Assembly: GCA_049840875.1 (NCBI GenBank)
Contig: JASGJE010000019.1
Span: forward strand, 62,001-126,000
Source of the DNA: JAFDYH01 sp049840875
GTDB taxonomy: Bacteria; Bacteroidota; Bacteroidia; Chitinophagales; Chitinophagaceae
Length of the DNA stretch: 64,000 bases
Reading direction: 5' to 3'
Each line of letters opens with the position of its first letter. Position 1 is the stretch's first letter. Under the pieces are notes generated by a model, which saw only the letters and a program-made list of their open reading frames with translations, ran no database searches and was not told where the DNA came from. Position numbers and translations under genes: made by a program. Positions 42,906-52,071 of this stretch are shown here, in pieces.

Positions 42906-43388
42906 TTAACCAAACAAATTGTTCCGTTCGATTTCATACCCTTCATCCACAATTAAATCACTGCCGTCTGCCGCTGATGTAGCTAATTCATCACAACGGT
43001 TATTATAAGGATTATCAGCATGACCCTTTACCCACACAAAATTTATTCGTTGATCTTTTGCAAGCTCTTTATACTGCAACCACAAATCCTTGTTCTTTTT
43101 TCCACCCTTGAAGTTTGTCGCAATCCAGTTATCCAGCCATCCTTTTGTTATGCTGTTGATCACATACTGGCTATCGGAATAAATCGTTATGTTCAACCCT
43201 TTTTTCTTTAATGCTTCAAGACCTGCCAGCACTCCTCGTATTTCCATGCGGTTGTTCGTAGTATGCAAATAGCCTTGCGATAGTTCTTTTCTATGATCAC
43301 CACTCATTAATATTACGCCATAGCCGCCACGTCCGGGATTCCCCCTTGCAGATCCATCTGTATAGATTGTTATGTTGGTTGAAGACAT
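42906..43388 (-). CDS. rnhA: Ribonuclease HI
   Basis: A 160-residue RNase HI, which cuts the RNA strand of RNA-DNA hybrids. Catalytic carboxylates are seen in order: Asp11 in IYTDGSARGNPGRGGYGVIL, Glu48 in TTNNRMEIRGVLAGLEAL, Asp70 in TIYSDSQYVINSITKGWL and Asp in VKGHADNPYNNRCDELA (about 134), with the histidine of VKGH. Length is typical of the E. coli type, including the basic handle NWIATNFKGGKKNKDLWLQYKEL. Start ATG 43388 fits the family. Confidence 0.95.
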   Translation of the reverse strand: MSSTNITIYTDGSARGNPGRGGYGVILMSGDHRKELSQGYLHTTNNRMEIRGVLAGLEALKKKGLNITIYSDSQYVINSITKGWLDNWIATNFKGGKKNKDLWLQYKELAKDQRINFVWVKGHADNPYNNRCDELATSAADGSDLIVDEGYEIERNNLFG

Positions 43389-43532
43389 CGTTCTTTTACG
43401 GTTTACTTAGAGAGAGTTTAGGATGTTTAATAGGTTTAAAAAGTTCAGGAAGTTCAAAACGTCACTTTTTTCGCGTTTGCGTTTAACCTATTGAACTTGT
43501 TAAACGATTTAAACTTTTTGAACCGTTGAACA
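43389..43532. repeat. GTTTAA/GTTCAA word-rich spacer
   Basis: The gap between rnhA and the carboxylase gene is filled with imperfect inverted words (GGTTTAAAAAGTTCAGG near 43436 and TTTAAACTTTTTGAACC near 43510; AATAGG and CCTATT). No promoter can be fixed. Confidence 0.45.
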
Positions 43533-45176
43533 CTATACCTGGAATACACCCACTTTCAATTCATTAATTTCCGGGTTATGATTGGCGGCATTAATTCCTT
43601 CTGAGATTACTTTGCGTGTATCGGCCGGATCGATTATATCATCTACCCATAGCCGCGCAGCGGCATAGTAAGGCGTTGTTTGTTTTTCATAACGTCCTTT
43701 TATTTCATTGAGCAATTTCTGTTCTTCTTCTGCCGAAACTTCTTTTCCCTTCGCTTTCATTGCACTTACCTGTATCTGCAATAATGTCTTTGCCGCTTGT
43801 TCGCCACCCATCACTGCAATTTTTGCCGTGGGCCATGCATAAATGAATCGCGGATCATACGCTTTGCCGCACATAGCATAATTGCCTGCGCCGTATGAGT
43901 TGCCGGTAATGATCGTAATCTTGGGAACCACTGAATTTGCTACAGCGTTTACCATTTTTGCGCCATCTTTAATAATACCTGAATGTTCACTGCGGCTACC
44001 TACCATAAAACCGGTTACGTCTTGTAGAAATACCAACGGAATTTTTTTCTGATTGCAATTCAGAATAAAGCGGGCTGCTTTATCCGCACTGTCATTATAA
44101 ATCACTCCGCCCAGCTGCATTTCTGTTCCACCCTGGCGTGCCGATTTTTTCGCTTTGATCACCAATCGTTGATTGGCAACAATGCCGACAGCCCATCCGT
44201 CGATCCGCGCATAGCCGCAGACGATAGTTTTACCATAATCTTCTTTGAACTGTTCAAACGATGCGTCGTCTACAATTCGTTCAATAATCTCTACTACATC
44301 GTATGGCTTACCATCAGAAGGGAAAACGCTATACAATTCTCCTGGCTTTCTCTTTGGCGCCACAGAAGCGATCCTGTCAAATCCCGCTTTTTCTTTTTCA
44401 CCCAGCATGCTGATCATTCTTCGGATATGATCCATGCATTCCTGTTCGGTTTTGAATTTATAATCGGCAATCCCTGATATCTCAGTATGTGTTGCCGCAC
44501 CGCCCAATGTTTCAGCATCAATATCTTCTCCGATTGCTGCTTTTACGAGATAAGGACCAGCAAGAAATATAGAGCCATTGCCTTCTACCATCAATGTCTC
44601 ATCACTCATAATGGGAAGGTAAGCACCCCCTGCAACACAAGGCCCCATTACCGCAGCAATCTGTGGAATACCCATTGCACTCATTCTTGCGTTGTTGCGG
44701 AAGATGCGACCAAAATGTTCTTTATCGGGAAATATTTCATCCTGCATTGGAAGAAATACGCCGGCACTATCAACGAGATAAATAACCGGTAAATGATTTT
44801 CCATTGCTATTTCCTGCAGGCGAAGATTCTTTTTACCAGTTATAGGAAACCATGCGCCTGCTTTCACAGTCGGATCATTTGCAACTACCACACATTGGCG
44901 TCCGCTGATATAGCCAAGCCCGGCTACCGTTCCTCCTGCAGGGCATCCTCCATTTTCCTCGTACATTTCATATCCTGCAAAAGCGCCTATTTCAATAAAT
45001 GGTTTATCATTGTCTACCAGGTATGCGATACGCTCCCTCGGTGTGAGTTTATTTTTTTCCCTCAGCTTTTCAATGGCTTTCTTCCCACCTCCTGTAAAAA
45101 TTTTTTCTAACCGTTGTGTCCGATCGCCAAGCAGCAGCTTTATTGAATCTTCATTGCGGTTTTGTTCAGTATTCAT
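43533..45176 (-). CDS. Acyl-CoA carboxylase beta (carboxyltransferase) subunit, methylcrotonyl-CoA type
   Basis: A 547-residue biotin-dependent carboxyltransferase subunit from ATG 45176 (MNTEQNRNEDSIKLLLGD); the open frame 38 codons further up is not family-like. Strong match to methylcrotonyl-CoA carboxylase beta: GGCPAGGTVAGLGYISGRQCVVVANDPTVKAGAWFP, VDSAGVFLPMQDEIFPDKEHFGRIFRNNARMSAMGIPQIAAVMGPCVAGGAYLP and VFLQDVTGFMVGSRSEHSGIIKDGAKMVNAVANSVVPKITII. It carboxylates a branched acyl-CoA in leucine degradation (family role). No alpha subunit, biotin carrier or isovaleryl-CoA dehydrogenase gene lies nearby, so the partners are elsewhere. Confidence 0.88.
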   Translation of the reverse strand: MNTEQNRNEDSIKLLLGDRTQRLEKIFTGGGKKAIEKLREKNKLTPRERIAYLVDNDKPFIEIGAFAGYEMYEENGGCPAGGTVAGLGYISGRQCVVVANDPTVKAGAWFPITGKKNLRLQEIAMENHLPVIYLVDSAGVFLPMQDEIFPDKEHFGRIFRNNARMSAMGIPQIAAVMGPCVAGGAYLPIMSDETLMVEGNGSIFLAGPYLVKAAIGEDIDAETLGGAATHTEISGIADYKFKTEQECMDHIRRMISMLGEKEKAGFDRIASVAPKRKPGELYSVFPSDGKPYDVVEIIERIVDDASFEQFKEDYGKTIVCGYARIDGWAVGIVANQRLVIKAKKSARQGGTEMQLGGVIYNDSADKAARFILNCNQKKIPLVFLQDVTGFMVGSRSEHSGIIKDGAKMVNAVANSVVPKITIITGNSYGAGNYAMCGKAYDPRFIYAWPTAKIAVMGGEQAAKTLLQIQVSAMKAKGKEVSAEEEQKLLNEIKGRYEKQTTPYYAAARLWVDDIIDPADTRKVISEGINAANHNPEINELKVGVFQV

Positions 45177-45289
45177 AATCGCATCGTTGTGTGGCAAAGA
45201 TAGGAAAGGTGTATTTGGTAACAGTAGTATAAAGTCATATACGGAATTGTAAAAGCAATAAAGTCTGAGTCCTGCAAACTGCGAACGCA

Positions 45290-45916
45290 TTACCTGAAAT
45301 CTTCGAATTCCTTTTCCTCAAATTCCACGAAACTATAAAGAGCTGGCCTGAATTCTTTTGCCAGCGTTGGCAACAATTTTTTTTCATGGCCCCATGCAAA
45401 CCCCAGTTTATACCCTATGTTATCTTCGGTTGTCATGTAGACATTATCGCCCTCCGTATCATTTGCCGGAATAAACAACATCATTTTTTTGCCTACGGCT
45501 TTTTCAGGTATCCTTTTGTCACTTGCAATTCCGGTTGTCCAGCCTGTAACATCGACTGTCCATTTTACTTCCATAGGATAATAGAGATAATTGATGAAAT
45601 AACAATAGATTTCAAAATCGATATCGTAAGGAAATGTAAAGGCAAATTCCTTTTCAGAAATTTGAGTCATTCTGGGAAGGGCCTGGTATTTTTCTTTATT
45701 GTACAAATTGCAAAAACCGGCAAGCACTGAACGTATATCTTCAAGATAAATCCCTTTTGCGACAACAAGTTTATCATTTTCTTTAACGATTACCGGCAAT
45801 TGATCGCTGGAAGGCCTGCTATTTATCAACTCAGGTTGTGGAACTTTTTTTATCAGCCGGTCTCTGAAAAGTATAAAGGCGATTACGGCAACTATAGATA
45901 GAATTAAATACAACAT
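45290..45916 (-). CDS. Membrane-anchored protein of unknown function
   Basis: A 208-residue protein with one N-terminal membrane helix (MLYLILSIVAVIAFILF) and a cytoplasmic or periplasmic domain of about 180 residues: VVAKGIYLEDIRSVLAGFCNLYNKEKYQALPRMTQISEKEFAFTFPYDIDFEIYCYFINYLYYPMEVKW. I do not recognise the family; the central part resembles small Bacteroidota proteins of unknown function. It lies 114 bases upstream of the carboxylase gene on the same strand and is divergent from the next lipoprotein gene. Confidence 0.65.
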   Translation of the reverse strand: MLYLILSIVAVIAFILFRDRLIKKVPQPELINSRPSSDQLPVIVKENDKLVVAKGIYLEDIRSVLAGFCNLYNKEKYQALPRMTQISEKEFAFTFPYDIDFEIYCYFINYLYYPMEVKWTVDVTGWTTGIASDKRIPEKAVGKKMMLFIPANDTEGDNVYMTTEDNIGYKLGFAWGHEKKLLPTLAKEFRPALYSFVEFEEKEFEDFR

Positions 45917-46111
45917 TGGCGGGCTTTATGGTAATTAAATATAGCAAGACCTGCAATATTTTTTAAGGGTTAGTTAAAATTGATTTCGTTTTTTCGGACA
46001 AATATATCCGCTTATATAATTTCAGCTAGTTCTTTATGGAATTGTACAATGCTGCACTCACATTCACAAAGCTGGTTTCAGCTAAAGTTAATTAACGTTA
46101 AACCACCGTTT

Positions 46112-46720
46112 ATGAAAGTCAGATCATTATTTGTTATTACCATTGTTCTTACAATTGTTTCATGCAGTGAACATCGCACTGTTGACAAGCCAAAGCAGGA
46201 AATGCCGAAAGCTCTCGAGGAAAAAAATTCGATAACCGATATCGCGTTATCAAAAAGAACTCCTGATGATTTGATCGAAGAACTTTACAATGAACTTGCA
46301 GAGAAGGACACTGATTTAAAGAAACTTGAGCAGGATATTGATGATCTTAACAACAGTAAAAACGACTCAACAAGCCAGTTCAGCAAATTCAATGGGAAAA
46401 ATCAATCCTATTTTGACGCTGCGAACAGACATGTTTTTTCGATCACTGATTCGGTATTAAGGGATAAAATAAACAGGCTTCTCGGGAATAATTTACGAAA
46501 CTATAATGCTGCAATCGTTAAAGATAGTATCGCTCTCAAGGAGATACAAGCGAATGACGTGGAACTCAGGGATCTTCATACTGCATTAATGATTGTGAAA
46601 ACGTTGCCGTTAATGGAGGAATACCAGAAACAACATCCGGCAGCTTCCAAATCGCTGGGAGGATATGTTATACGACAAGATGTAGTAATTAAAAAAATGG
46701 ACGTTATTGTTAAAAAATGA
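46112..46720 (+). CDS. Coiled-coil lipoprotein of unknown function
   Basis: A 202-residue lipoprotein from ATG 46112 (MKVRSLFVITIVLTIVSCSEH; lipobox IVSC). The frame upstream is open for 44 more codons but without signal-like sequence, so this start is preferred. Residues about 50-110 are a charged coiled coil (DDLIEELYNELAEKDTDLKKLEQDIDDLNNSK). The rest is helical and ends YVIRQDVVIKKMDVIVKK. No family recognised. A strong hairpin lies just after the stop. Confidence 0.7.
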   Translation: MKVRSLFVITIVLTIVSCSEHRTVDKPKQEMPKALEEKNSITDIALSKRTPDDLIEELYNELAEKDTDLKKLEQDIDDLNNSKNDSTSQFSKFNGKNQSYFDAANRHVFSITDSVLRDKINRLLGNNLRNYNAAIVKDSIALKEIQANDVELRDLHTALMIVKTLPLMEEYQKQHPAASKSLGGYVIRQDVVIKKMDVIVKK

Positions 46721-46742
46721 TTATTGCCCTGTTCATCAAATC

Positions 46743-46775
46743 GGGTAAATTTAATTAATGAATTATAATTTACCC
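46743..46775. other. Strong hairpin between lipoprotein and FKBP genes
   Basis: GGGTAAATTTAATT-AATG-AATTA(T)AATTTACCC: a 14-bp stem with one bulged T and a 4-base loop. There is no T-run after it, so it may be a weak terminator or an RNA stabiliser in the leader of the FKBP gene (start 46789). Confidence 0.5.
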
Positions 46776-46788
46776 AACACCTGAAACG

Positions 46789-47202
46789 ATGAAATTTTCA
46801 ATAATAACCTTTGTACTAATAGCTGGAATTGCTACCCGAAGCAATGCACAAACTGCAAAAGAGATAACTACCGCTTCCGGTCTTCGTTATACTGTATTGA
46901 AAGAAGGTAATGGAGAAATGGCCAGGAAAGGACAAAAAGTTTCCATTTATGAATCGATGAGTTATTTAAGCGGCAAACAATTTTATTCAATTGAAAAACC
47001 TGCACCACCTGTAAAGTTTACACTTGGAGCAAAACAGGCGATTGATGGCGTGGATGAAGCAGTGACAGGTATGAAAGTTGGTGAAGTGAGAAAATTAATT
47101 GTGCCACCTTCGTTGAGCAAACGAACAGAATACCCATCCAATTTATCGAAAGATTCTACATTGTTATATAAAGTGGAGCTGGTTGAAATCACAAAGCAAT
47201 AA
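46789..47202 (+). CDS. FKBP-type peptidyl-prolyl isomerase, exported
   Basis: A 137-residue protein with a signal peptide (MKFSIITFVLIAGIATRSNAQ). The FKBP domain covers residues 28-135: TASGLRYTVLKEGNGEMARKGQKVSIYESMSYL, FTLGAKQAIDGVDEAVTGMKVGEVRKLIVPPSL and DSTLLYKVELVEI. It catalyses proline cis-trans isomerisation in the periplasm and may act as a chaperone. It is close to the start of the sensor kinase gene (64 bases) but no functional link is known. Confidence 0.9.
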   Translation: MKFSIITFVLIAGIATRSNAQTAKEITTASGLRYTVLKEGNGEMARKGQKVSIYESMSYLSGKQFYSIEKPAPPVKFTLGAKQAIDGVDEAVTGMKVGEVRKLIVPPSLSKRTEYPSNLSKDSTLLYKVELVEITKQ

Positions 47203-47266
47203 TACCATCATGGGTTTTAATCCATTTTTGTTGTACAACAAACCTGGTTTATCTTACAGCTAACTT

Positions 47267-50200
47267 ATGAGAAGAATTTTCGTTGTTTTATTGCTACTAT
47301 CGTGCTGCATCGTAACGAGTGCCCAATCTTCCTCATCACATCAGCTTTATTTTAATTTTCTAGGAGTTAAAGATGGATTACCTGAAGGTAGCGCTAACTG
47401 CCTGTTGCAGGATAAACTTGGTTACTTATGGATCGGCACGCAGAATGGCCTGGTTCGGTACGACGGGTATCATACCAAAACATATCAATTCGAAAATATT
47501 GGTTCTGGCCTTGTTAATATTGCAAATTTTTTTGAAGATCATAGCGGTAATCTCTGGTTAGGAACTTATCCGAAGGGATTATTTTATTACGATCGTCCGA
47601 ATGACAGGTTTGTAAACTATAATCTTACGCCGTCTACTGAAAAAATAAAAGAAGATTATGTTGTAATGAAAATTATTGACGACGATAACGGAAATCTTTG
47701 GATGACATCGAGGAATTATCGTAAAAATTTTAATGCTGTTATTTTTTTTGACACAAAGACGAAGCAAACAAAACGCTATAGTAAAGTTGATAAAGAAGCT
47801 CATTATGTGAATGCGGATGCTTTTTATGATTTATATAGAGATGTGCATGGAACAATATGGATTGGTACCAGTAACGGGTTTTATGATTACGATAAAGCAA
47901 AAGACAGCTTCTCGGGGCATTTCAATACCACAGATTCCTTGCAACAAAGGGGTACATGGCAATTGACGCAGGATAGCATAAATACTGATATACTTTGGAT
48001 GACAGGTTGGAATGTAAAAAAGAATGAAGACGAAGGACTATGGCGATACGATATCAAACAGCAAACGCTGAAAAAATTTATGCATGATGCGAAAGACACG
48101 ACGAGTATTGGCTACAACGACATTGTAACGATGAAGAATTTCAGGAAAGGCTTTCTATGGATTGGCACAGATACAGGATTGAGTATTTTCAATACAACAT
48201 CTGAGAAGTTTGAAAATTATAGTCCAAAAGACGCACGCAAAAAATCGCTCGACAGATATATTAGAAGAATGTTCATGGATGCCGATGGCAACCTCTGGTG
48301 CCAGTCGATATATGGCTTACTATTTTTTAATAGCGCTACAAAAACATTTATACGATATACGAATGCCAATAATAATGCCGAGGGTATGCAAAGCAATTCT
48401 ATCCGATCAATGTTGTTGGCGAGGGACGGGATTTTATGGTTTGGCGCCGAACAAGTGGGTTTACAGTGGATAAATACAGGACGTTCAAAGTTTACACTCT
48501 ATAAAGATAATCCTGGAAGGCCACATCACTTTAGCGGTGGTTTTGTCAATGAATTTGCTGAAGCTGCTGATGGTTCGTTATGGTTGACAGCAGCCAATGG
48601 ATTATATCACTGGCAACCAGCTACCGATTCATTTACAAAAGTGATACTCGATCCGCATGCGGCGAATGATTTGTATACAAACTCTGTAGCGATTGATAAA
48701 GAAGGATTGGTCTGGTGCAGAAGCTATGGAAGTGCCAGCACCGTTGCTGGTATTTACAGTTATAATCCTATCACAAAAAAGATTGTTAACTACCGGCACA
48801 ATGATAAGGATACAACATCATTGCCCGAAGACAATGTGCGGGCAATGAAATTTGATAATGATGATATTCTTTGGATCGGAACGTTTGGAAACGGAATAAG
48901 CAGTTTTGATAAGAAGACCGGGAAATTTACAAAGTACCGGTTTATCCCTGACGCATCAGCAAATGACTCAACCCGGAATACACAGGTCGCTTTGGATGAT
49001 GATGAGGTGCAAACAATTTATATCGACAAGGGAAATACTGTATGGGTAGGAACCAACAACGGTAACTTAAATAAATTTCATCGCGATGATAAATCTTTTA
49101 CTCATTTTGATAGTTCAATTCCGGGGTTAAGTACAATTATGAGTGCGTATAAGGATGACCATGATAACCTTTGGGTTGGATCATACATGAGTGGCTTGTT
49201 CCGGTTTTATGGAGATTCAGGTAAATACAAAAAGTATACAGAAGCAGACGGCCTTTTATACGACGGCTGCTGGGGCATCAATGAAGATGATAAAGGAAAT
49301 ATCTGGATTGCATCATCAAGAGGGCTTACGATTCTGGATCCAACGACGAACACAGTTCGTACAATTTCGACGGCAAATGGATTGCCGGCAGAGCATGTAT
49401 CATTCAATCTTTTTAAAACAAAAGATGGACATTTTTTAAGTGGTTCTAAAGAAGGTTTTTTTTCATGGAAACCAAATGATTTTGCACCTGAAAAAAATCT
49501 GCCACCACTAATGCATATTGAATCAATTACTTTTCCCTTTATTGAGGATGCTAAAGACATTGATTCGTCTGTGATAGCATTTGGAAAAAATGAGATCAAT
49601 CTTCATTATAATGAGAATCGGATTACCTTTTCGTATGTGGGTTTACAATATCAAAGCCCTGAATTGTTGCAATACGCATACAAGTTGGATGGCTACGATG
49701 ATGATTGGGAAAGTGCGGGAACGCAAAGGCAGGTAACATATACGAACTTATCACCGGGTACTTATACTTTTCATATCAAAGCGAAAAATAGTGATGGCGT
49801 ATGGAGTGTGAAAGAAGATTCAATCATTATTACTATTGCGCCGCCGTGGTGGCAAACCTGGTGGGCTTATCTTATTTATGCATTGGTTGTGATCGCTGCA
49901 ATATGGGGTATTATTGTTTATCGCTCAGCAAGATTGAAACGAGAGAATAAAGTACTGGAAGAAAAAGTAAATGAAAGAACATCACAACTGAACGAATCAA
50001 TAACTGAATTGAAAGCCACGCAAAATCAATTGGTGCAATCAGAAAAAATGGCTTCTCTTGGGGAACTGACTGCAGGCATTGCGCATGAGATTCAGAATCC
50101 ATTGAACTTTGTAAACAATTTCGCTGATGTGAATAAAGAGCTGGCTGATGAGCTGAAAAGTGAATTGGGGGCAGGCAATTTGCAATTGGCAACAGAGATA

Positions 50201-50791
50201 GCAAACGACATAAAAGATAATTCAGACAAGATAAGCCATCATGGTCGGCGTGCAGATGCTATCGTAAAAGGAATGCTGCAACATTCACGTACCAGCGCAG
50301 GTCAAAAAGAATTAACAGATATTAATGCGTTGGTGGATGAATATTTGCGATTGAGCTATCATGGTTTAAGAGCAAAAGATCAAACATTTAACGCAACGAT
50401 GCATTTGAACCTTGATGAGACTATAGGTAAAATCAACATTGTGCCGCAAAATATAGGAAGAGTGTTACTCAATCTTTTCAATAACGCTTTCTATGCAGTA
50501 AGTGAAAAACGAAAAATGAATAGTGAAAAATATAAGCCAACTGTTTCAGTCAGTACTAAAAAACAATTAAACAATATTACCATCATCGTTACCGATAATG
50601 GTAATGGTGTACCTAAAGAGATTGCTGACAAGATCTTTCAACCATTCTTTACGACGAAACCAACCGGCCAGGGGACGGGCCTTGGTCTCAGCCTGAGTTA
50701 TGATATCATCACCAAAGAACACCAGGGTAAAATTGAACTGGAATCAATTCCGGGAGAAGGGGCAGCATTTACTATCACGCTCCCTGTTTAA
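47267..50791 (+). CDS. Two-component sensor kinase with Reg_prop beta-propellers and Y_Y_Y domain
   Basis: A 1174-residue membrane sensor. Signal peptide (MRRIFVVLLLLSCCIVTSAQ), then about 700 residues of two seven-bladed Reg_prop propellers (repeats such as DKLGYLWIGTQNGLVRYD, DDHDNLWVGSYMSGLFRF), a Y_Y_Y domain (NRITFSYVGLQYQSPELLQYAYKLDGYDDDW...YTFHIKAKNSDGVWS), one membrane helix (WWAYLIYALVVIAAIWGIIVY) and a coiled coil. The HisKA box is GELTAGIAHEIQNPLNFVNNF and the HATPase has DNGNGVPKEIADKIFQPFFTTKPTGQGTGLGLSLSYDI. This is a sensor without the receiver and AraC domains of hybrid HTCS proteins, so it must signal to a response regulator elsewhere. The ligand is unknown. Confidence 0.93.
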   Translation: MRRIFVVLLLLSCCIVTSAQSSSSHQLYFNFLGVKDGLPEGSANCLLQDKLGYLWIGTQNGLVRYDGYHTKTYQFENIGSGLVNIANFFEDHSGNLWLGTYPKGLFYYDRPNDRFVNYNLTPSTEKIKEDYVVMKIIDDDNGNLWMTSRNYRKNFNAVIFFDTKTKQTKRYSKVDKEAHYVNADAFYDLYRDVHGTIWIGTSNGFYDYDKAKDSFSGHFNTTDSLQQRGTWQLTQDSINTDILWMTGWNVKKNEDEGLWRYDIKQQTLKKFMHDAKDTTSIGYNDIVTMKNFRKGFLWIGTDTGLSIFNTTSEKFENYSPKDARKKSLDRYIRRMFMDADGNLWCQSIYGLLFFNSATKTFIRYTNANNNAEGMQSNSIRSMLLARDGILWFGAEQVGLQWINTGRSKFTLYKDNPGRPHHFSGGFVNEFAEAADGSLWLTAANGLYHWQPATDSFTKVILDPHAANDLYTNSVAIDKEGLVWCRSYGSASTVAGIYSYNPITKKIVNYRHNDKDTTSLPEDNVRAMKFDNDDILWIGTFGNGISSFDKKTGKFTKYRFIPDASANDSTRNTQVALDDDEVQTIYIDKGNTVWVGTNNGNLNKFHRDDKSFTHFDSSIPGLSTIMSAYKDDHDNLWVGSYMSGLFRFYGDSGKYKKYTEADGLLYDGCWGINEDDKGNIWIASSRGLTILDPTTNTVRTISTANGLPAEHVSFNLFKTKDGHFLSGSKEGFFSWKPNDFAPEKNLPPLMHIESITFPFIEDAKDIDSSVIAFGKNEINLHYNENRITFSYVGLQYQSPELLQYAYKLDGYDDDWESAGTQRQVTYTNLSPGTYTFHIKAKNSDGVWSVKEDSIIITIAPPWWQTWWAYLIYALVVIAAIWGIIVYRSARLKRENKVLEEKVNERTSQLNESITELKATQNQLVQSEKMASLGELTAGIAHEIQNPLNFVNNFADVNKELADELKSELGAGNLQLATEIANDIKDNSDKISHHGRRADAIVKGMLQHSRTSAGQKELTDINALVDEYLRLSYHGLRAKDQTFNATMHLNLDETIGKINIVPQNIGRVLLNLFNNAFYAVSEKRKMNSEKYKPTVSVSTKKQLNNITIIVTDNGNGVPKEIADKIFQPFFTTKPTGQGTGLGLSLSYDIITKEHQGKIELESIPGEGAAFTITLPV

Positions 50792-50815
50792 TGGCTTAAA
50801 GCCTGAAGTGTAACA

Positions 50816-51487
50816 ATGAAAAAAATATTGGCACTTATATCAACGGTTTTAATAGCATGGAATGATAACGCCCAGTCATCGCAGAATTCCATTGATAAAT
50901 TCTGGAAATGGTTTGAAGCCAATAAGGAGCGCATCCATAATATCGAAGCCAGTCCTGAGGAAATACTGAAGGAAGTTTCGACGAATGCCAAAAAGATACG
51001 GGAGGGAATTGCGTTTGAGTTTGAACCAGCGGTTAACGGTATCATCAACGTAACTGTATCTGCAGATGGCGACAGAAACTTATTTTCATTAGTAAAAGCT
51101 ATTGTAAAAAAAGCGCCAAAATTACCGGGATATAATTTCATTGCATTCCGGCAGCGGCTTCCGAAAGAAAAATTAAAGACGCTGGTATTAAAAGCAGGGG
51201 ATCATGAACTGGATATTAATAAAATGAAGTTTTACCCCATCATTTCCGGCGATACACTGGACATTGTGATTTTTGCAATCGACGTGACAGAACTGAACTA
51301 CAATCAAATTGCTTATGGAGGATTGTTGATGGTTGATAATATTCTCGGAGAATATGATTGTGTGATGAAAGTGCATAGCTACGACTTCCAGGCCATGCCG
51401 ACCAAACCACAGGATATAATGGAATTAAGACCACTGATTGACCTGGCTGCTTTTGTAGATAACTTTTATAAACTTCGAAAGCATTAG
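50816..51487 (+). CDS. Exported protein of unknown function
   Basis: A 223-residue protein with a short signal-like N-terminus (MKKILALISTVLIAWNDNAQ). The mature part is alpha/beta: FWKWFEANKERIHNIEASPEEILKEVSTNAKKIREG, IAFEFEPAVNGIINVTVSADGDRNLFSLVKAIVKKAPKLPGYNFIAFRQRLP and a C-terminal acidic strand region. The N-terminal motif recalls DUF695-like/cytoplasmic small domains in other proteins, but I cannot assign it. It starts 25 bases after the sensor kinase gene on the same strand, so they may be cotranscribed. Confidence 0.6.
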   Translation: MKKILALISTVLIAWNDNAQSSQNSIDKFWKWFEANKERIHNIEASPEEILKEVSTNAKKIREGIAFEFEPAVNGIINVTVSADGDRNLFSLVKAIVKKAPKLPGYNFIAFRQRLPKEKLKTLVLKAGDHELDINKMKFYPIISGDTLDIVIFAIDVTELNYNQIAYGGLLMVDNILGEYDCVMKVHSYDFQAMPTKPQDIMELRPLIDLAAFVDNFYKLRKH

Positions 51488-51502
51488 CGAAACAACACTG
51501 GT

Positions 51503-51994
51503 ATGAATACCAAACCAATGCATGAAGACATTATTATCAAAATAGCAACCACCGCTGCTCAATTTGAAGATGGCCGGATTTTATTCAGGAAATATGCAGC
51601 TTCTCTTTCAATCGATTTATCATTCCAGGATTTTGAACATGAGCTTTCCGTGATGAATAAACAATACAATGAACCTAAAGGTGCATTGTTAATCGCTTAC
51701 AAAAACTCTTTACCCATTGGTTGCGTAGCAATTCGCGAAAGTGAAAGAAATATTGCGGAGTTAAAGAGAATGTACGTTGATCCTGGCTATCGAAGGCTTA
51801 AACTTGGAAAGAATTTGCTGCAATCGGCAATTGATACCGCAAGGGAACTGAACTATCAATTTATACGCTTGGATACGTTACCTGAAATGAAACAAGCTTT
51901 AGAATTATATCGTTCCTTTGGTTTTTATGAAATACAACCTTACCGCTTCAACCCGGTAAATGGCGCCGTGTTTATGGAGAAAAAGTTGGATTAA
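51503..51994 (+). CDS. GNAT family N-acetyltransferase
   Basis: A 163-residue acetyl-CoA-dependent acetyltransferase. The GNAT core is seen: IGCVAIRESERNIAELKRMYVDPGYRRLKLGKNLLQSAIDTARELNYQFIRLDTLPEMKQALELYRSFGFYEIQPYRFNP, with motif A (R/G-x-x-K-x-G type, RRLKLGKNLL) and motif B at YRSFGF. The substrate is unknown. Start ATG 51503 or the Met four codons later. It lies 15 bases after the previous gene and may be in the same operon. Confidence 0.88.
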   Translation: MNTKPMHEDIIIKIATTAAQFEDGRILFRKYAASLSIDLSFQDFEHELSVMNKQYNEPKGALLIAYKNSLPIGCVAIRESERNIAELKRMYVDPGYRRLKLGKNLLQSAIDTARELNYQFIRLDTLPEMKQALELYRSFGFYEIQPYRFNPVNGAVFMEKKLD

Positions 51995-52071
51995 TCACAG
52001 GGATTGCTATGTAGCGGCAAATCGTTTACTCTTAAAACATCTTATATTTATTATCCTAACAAAAGCATTCC

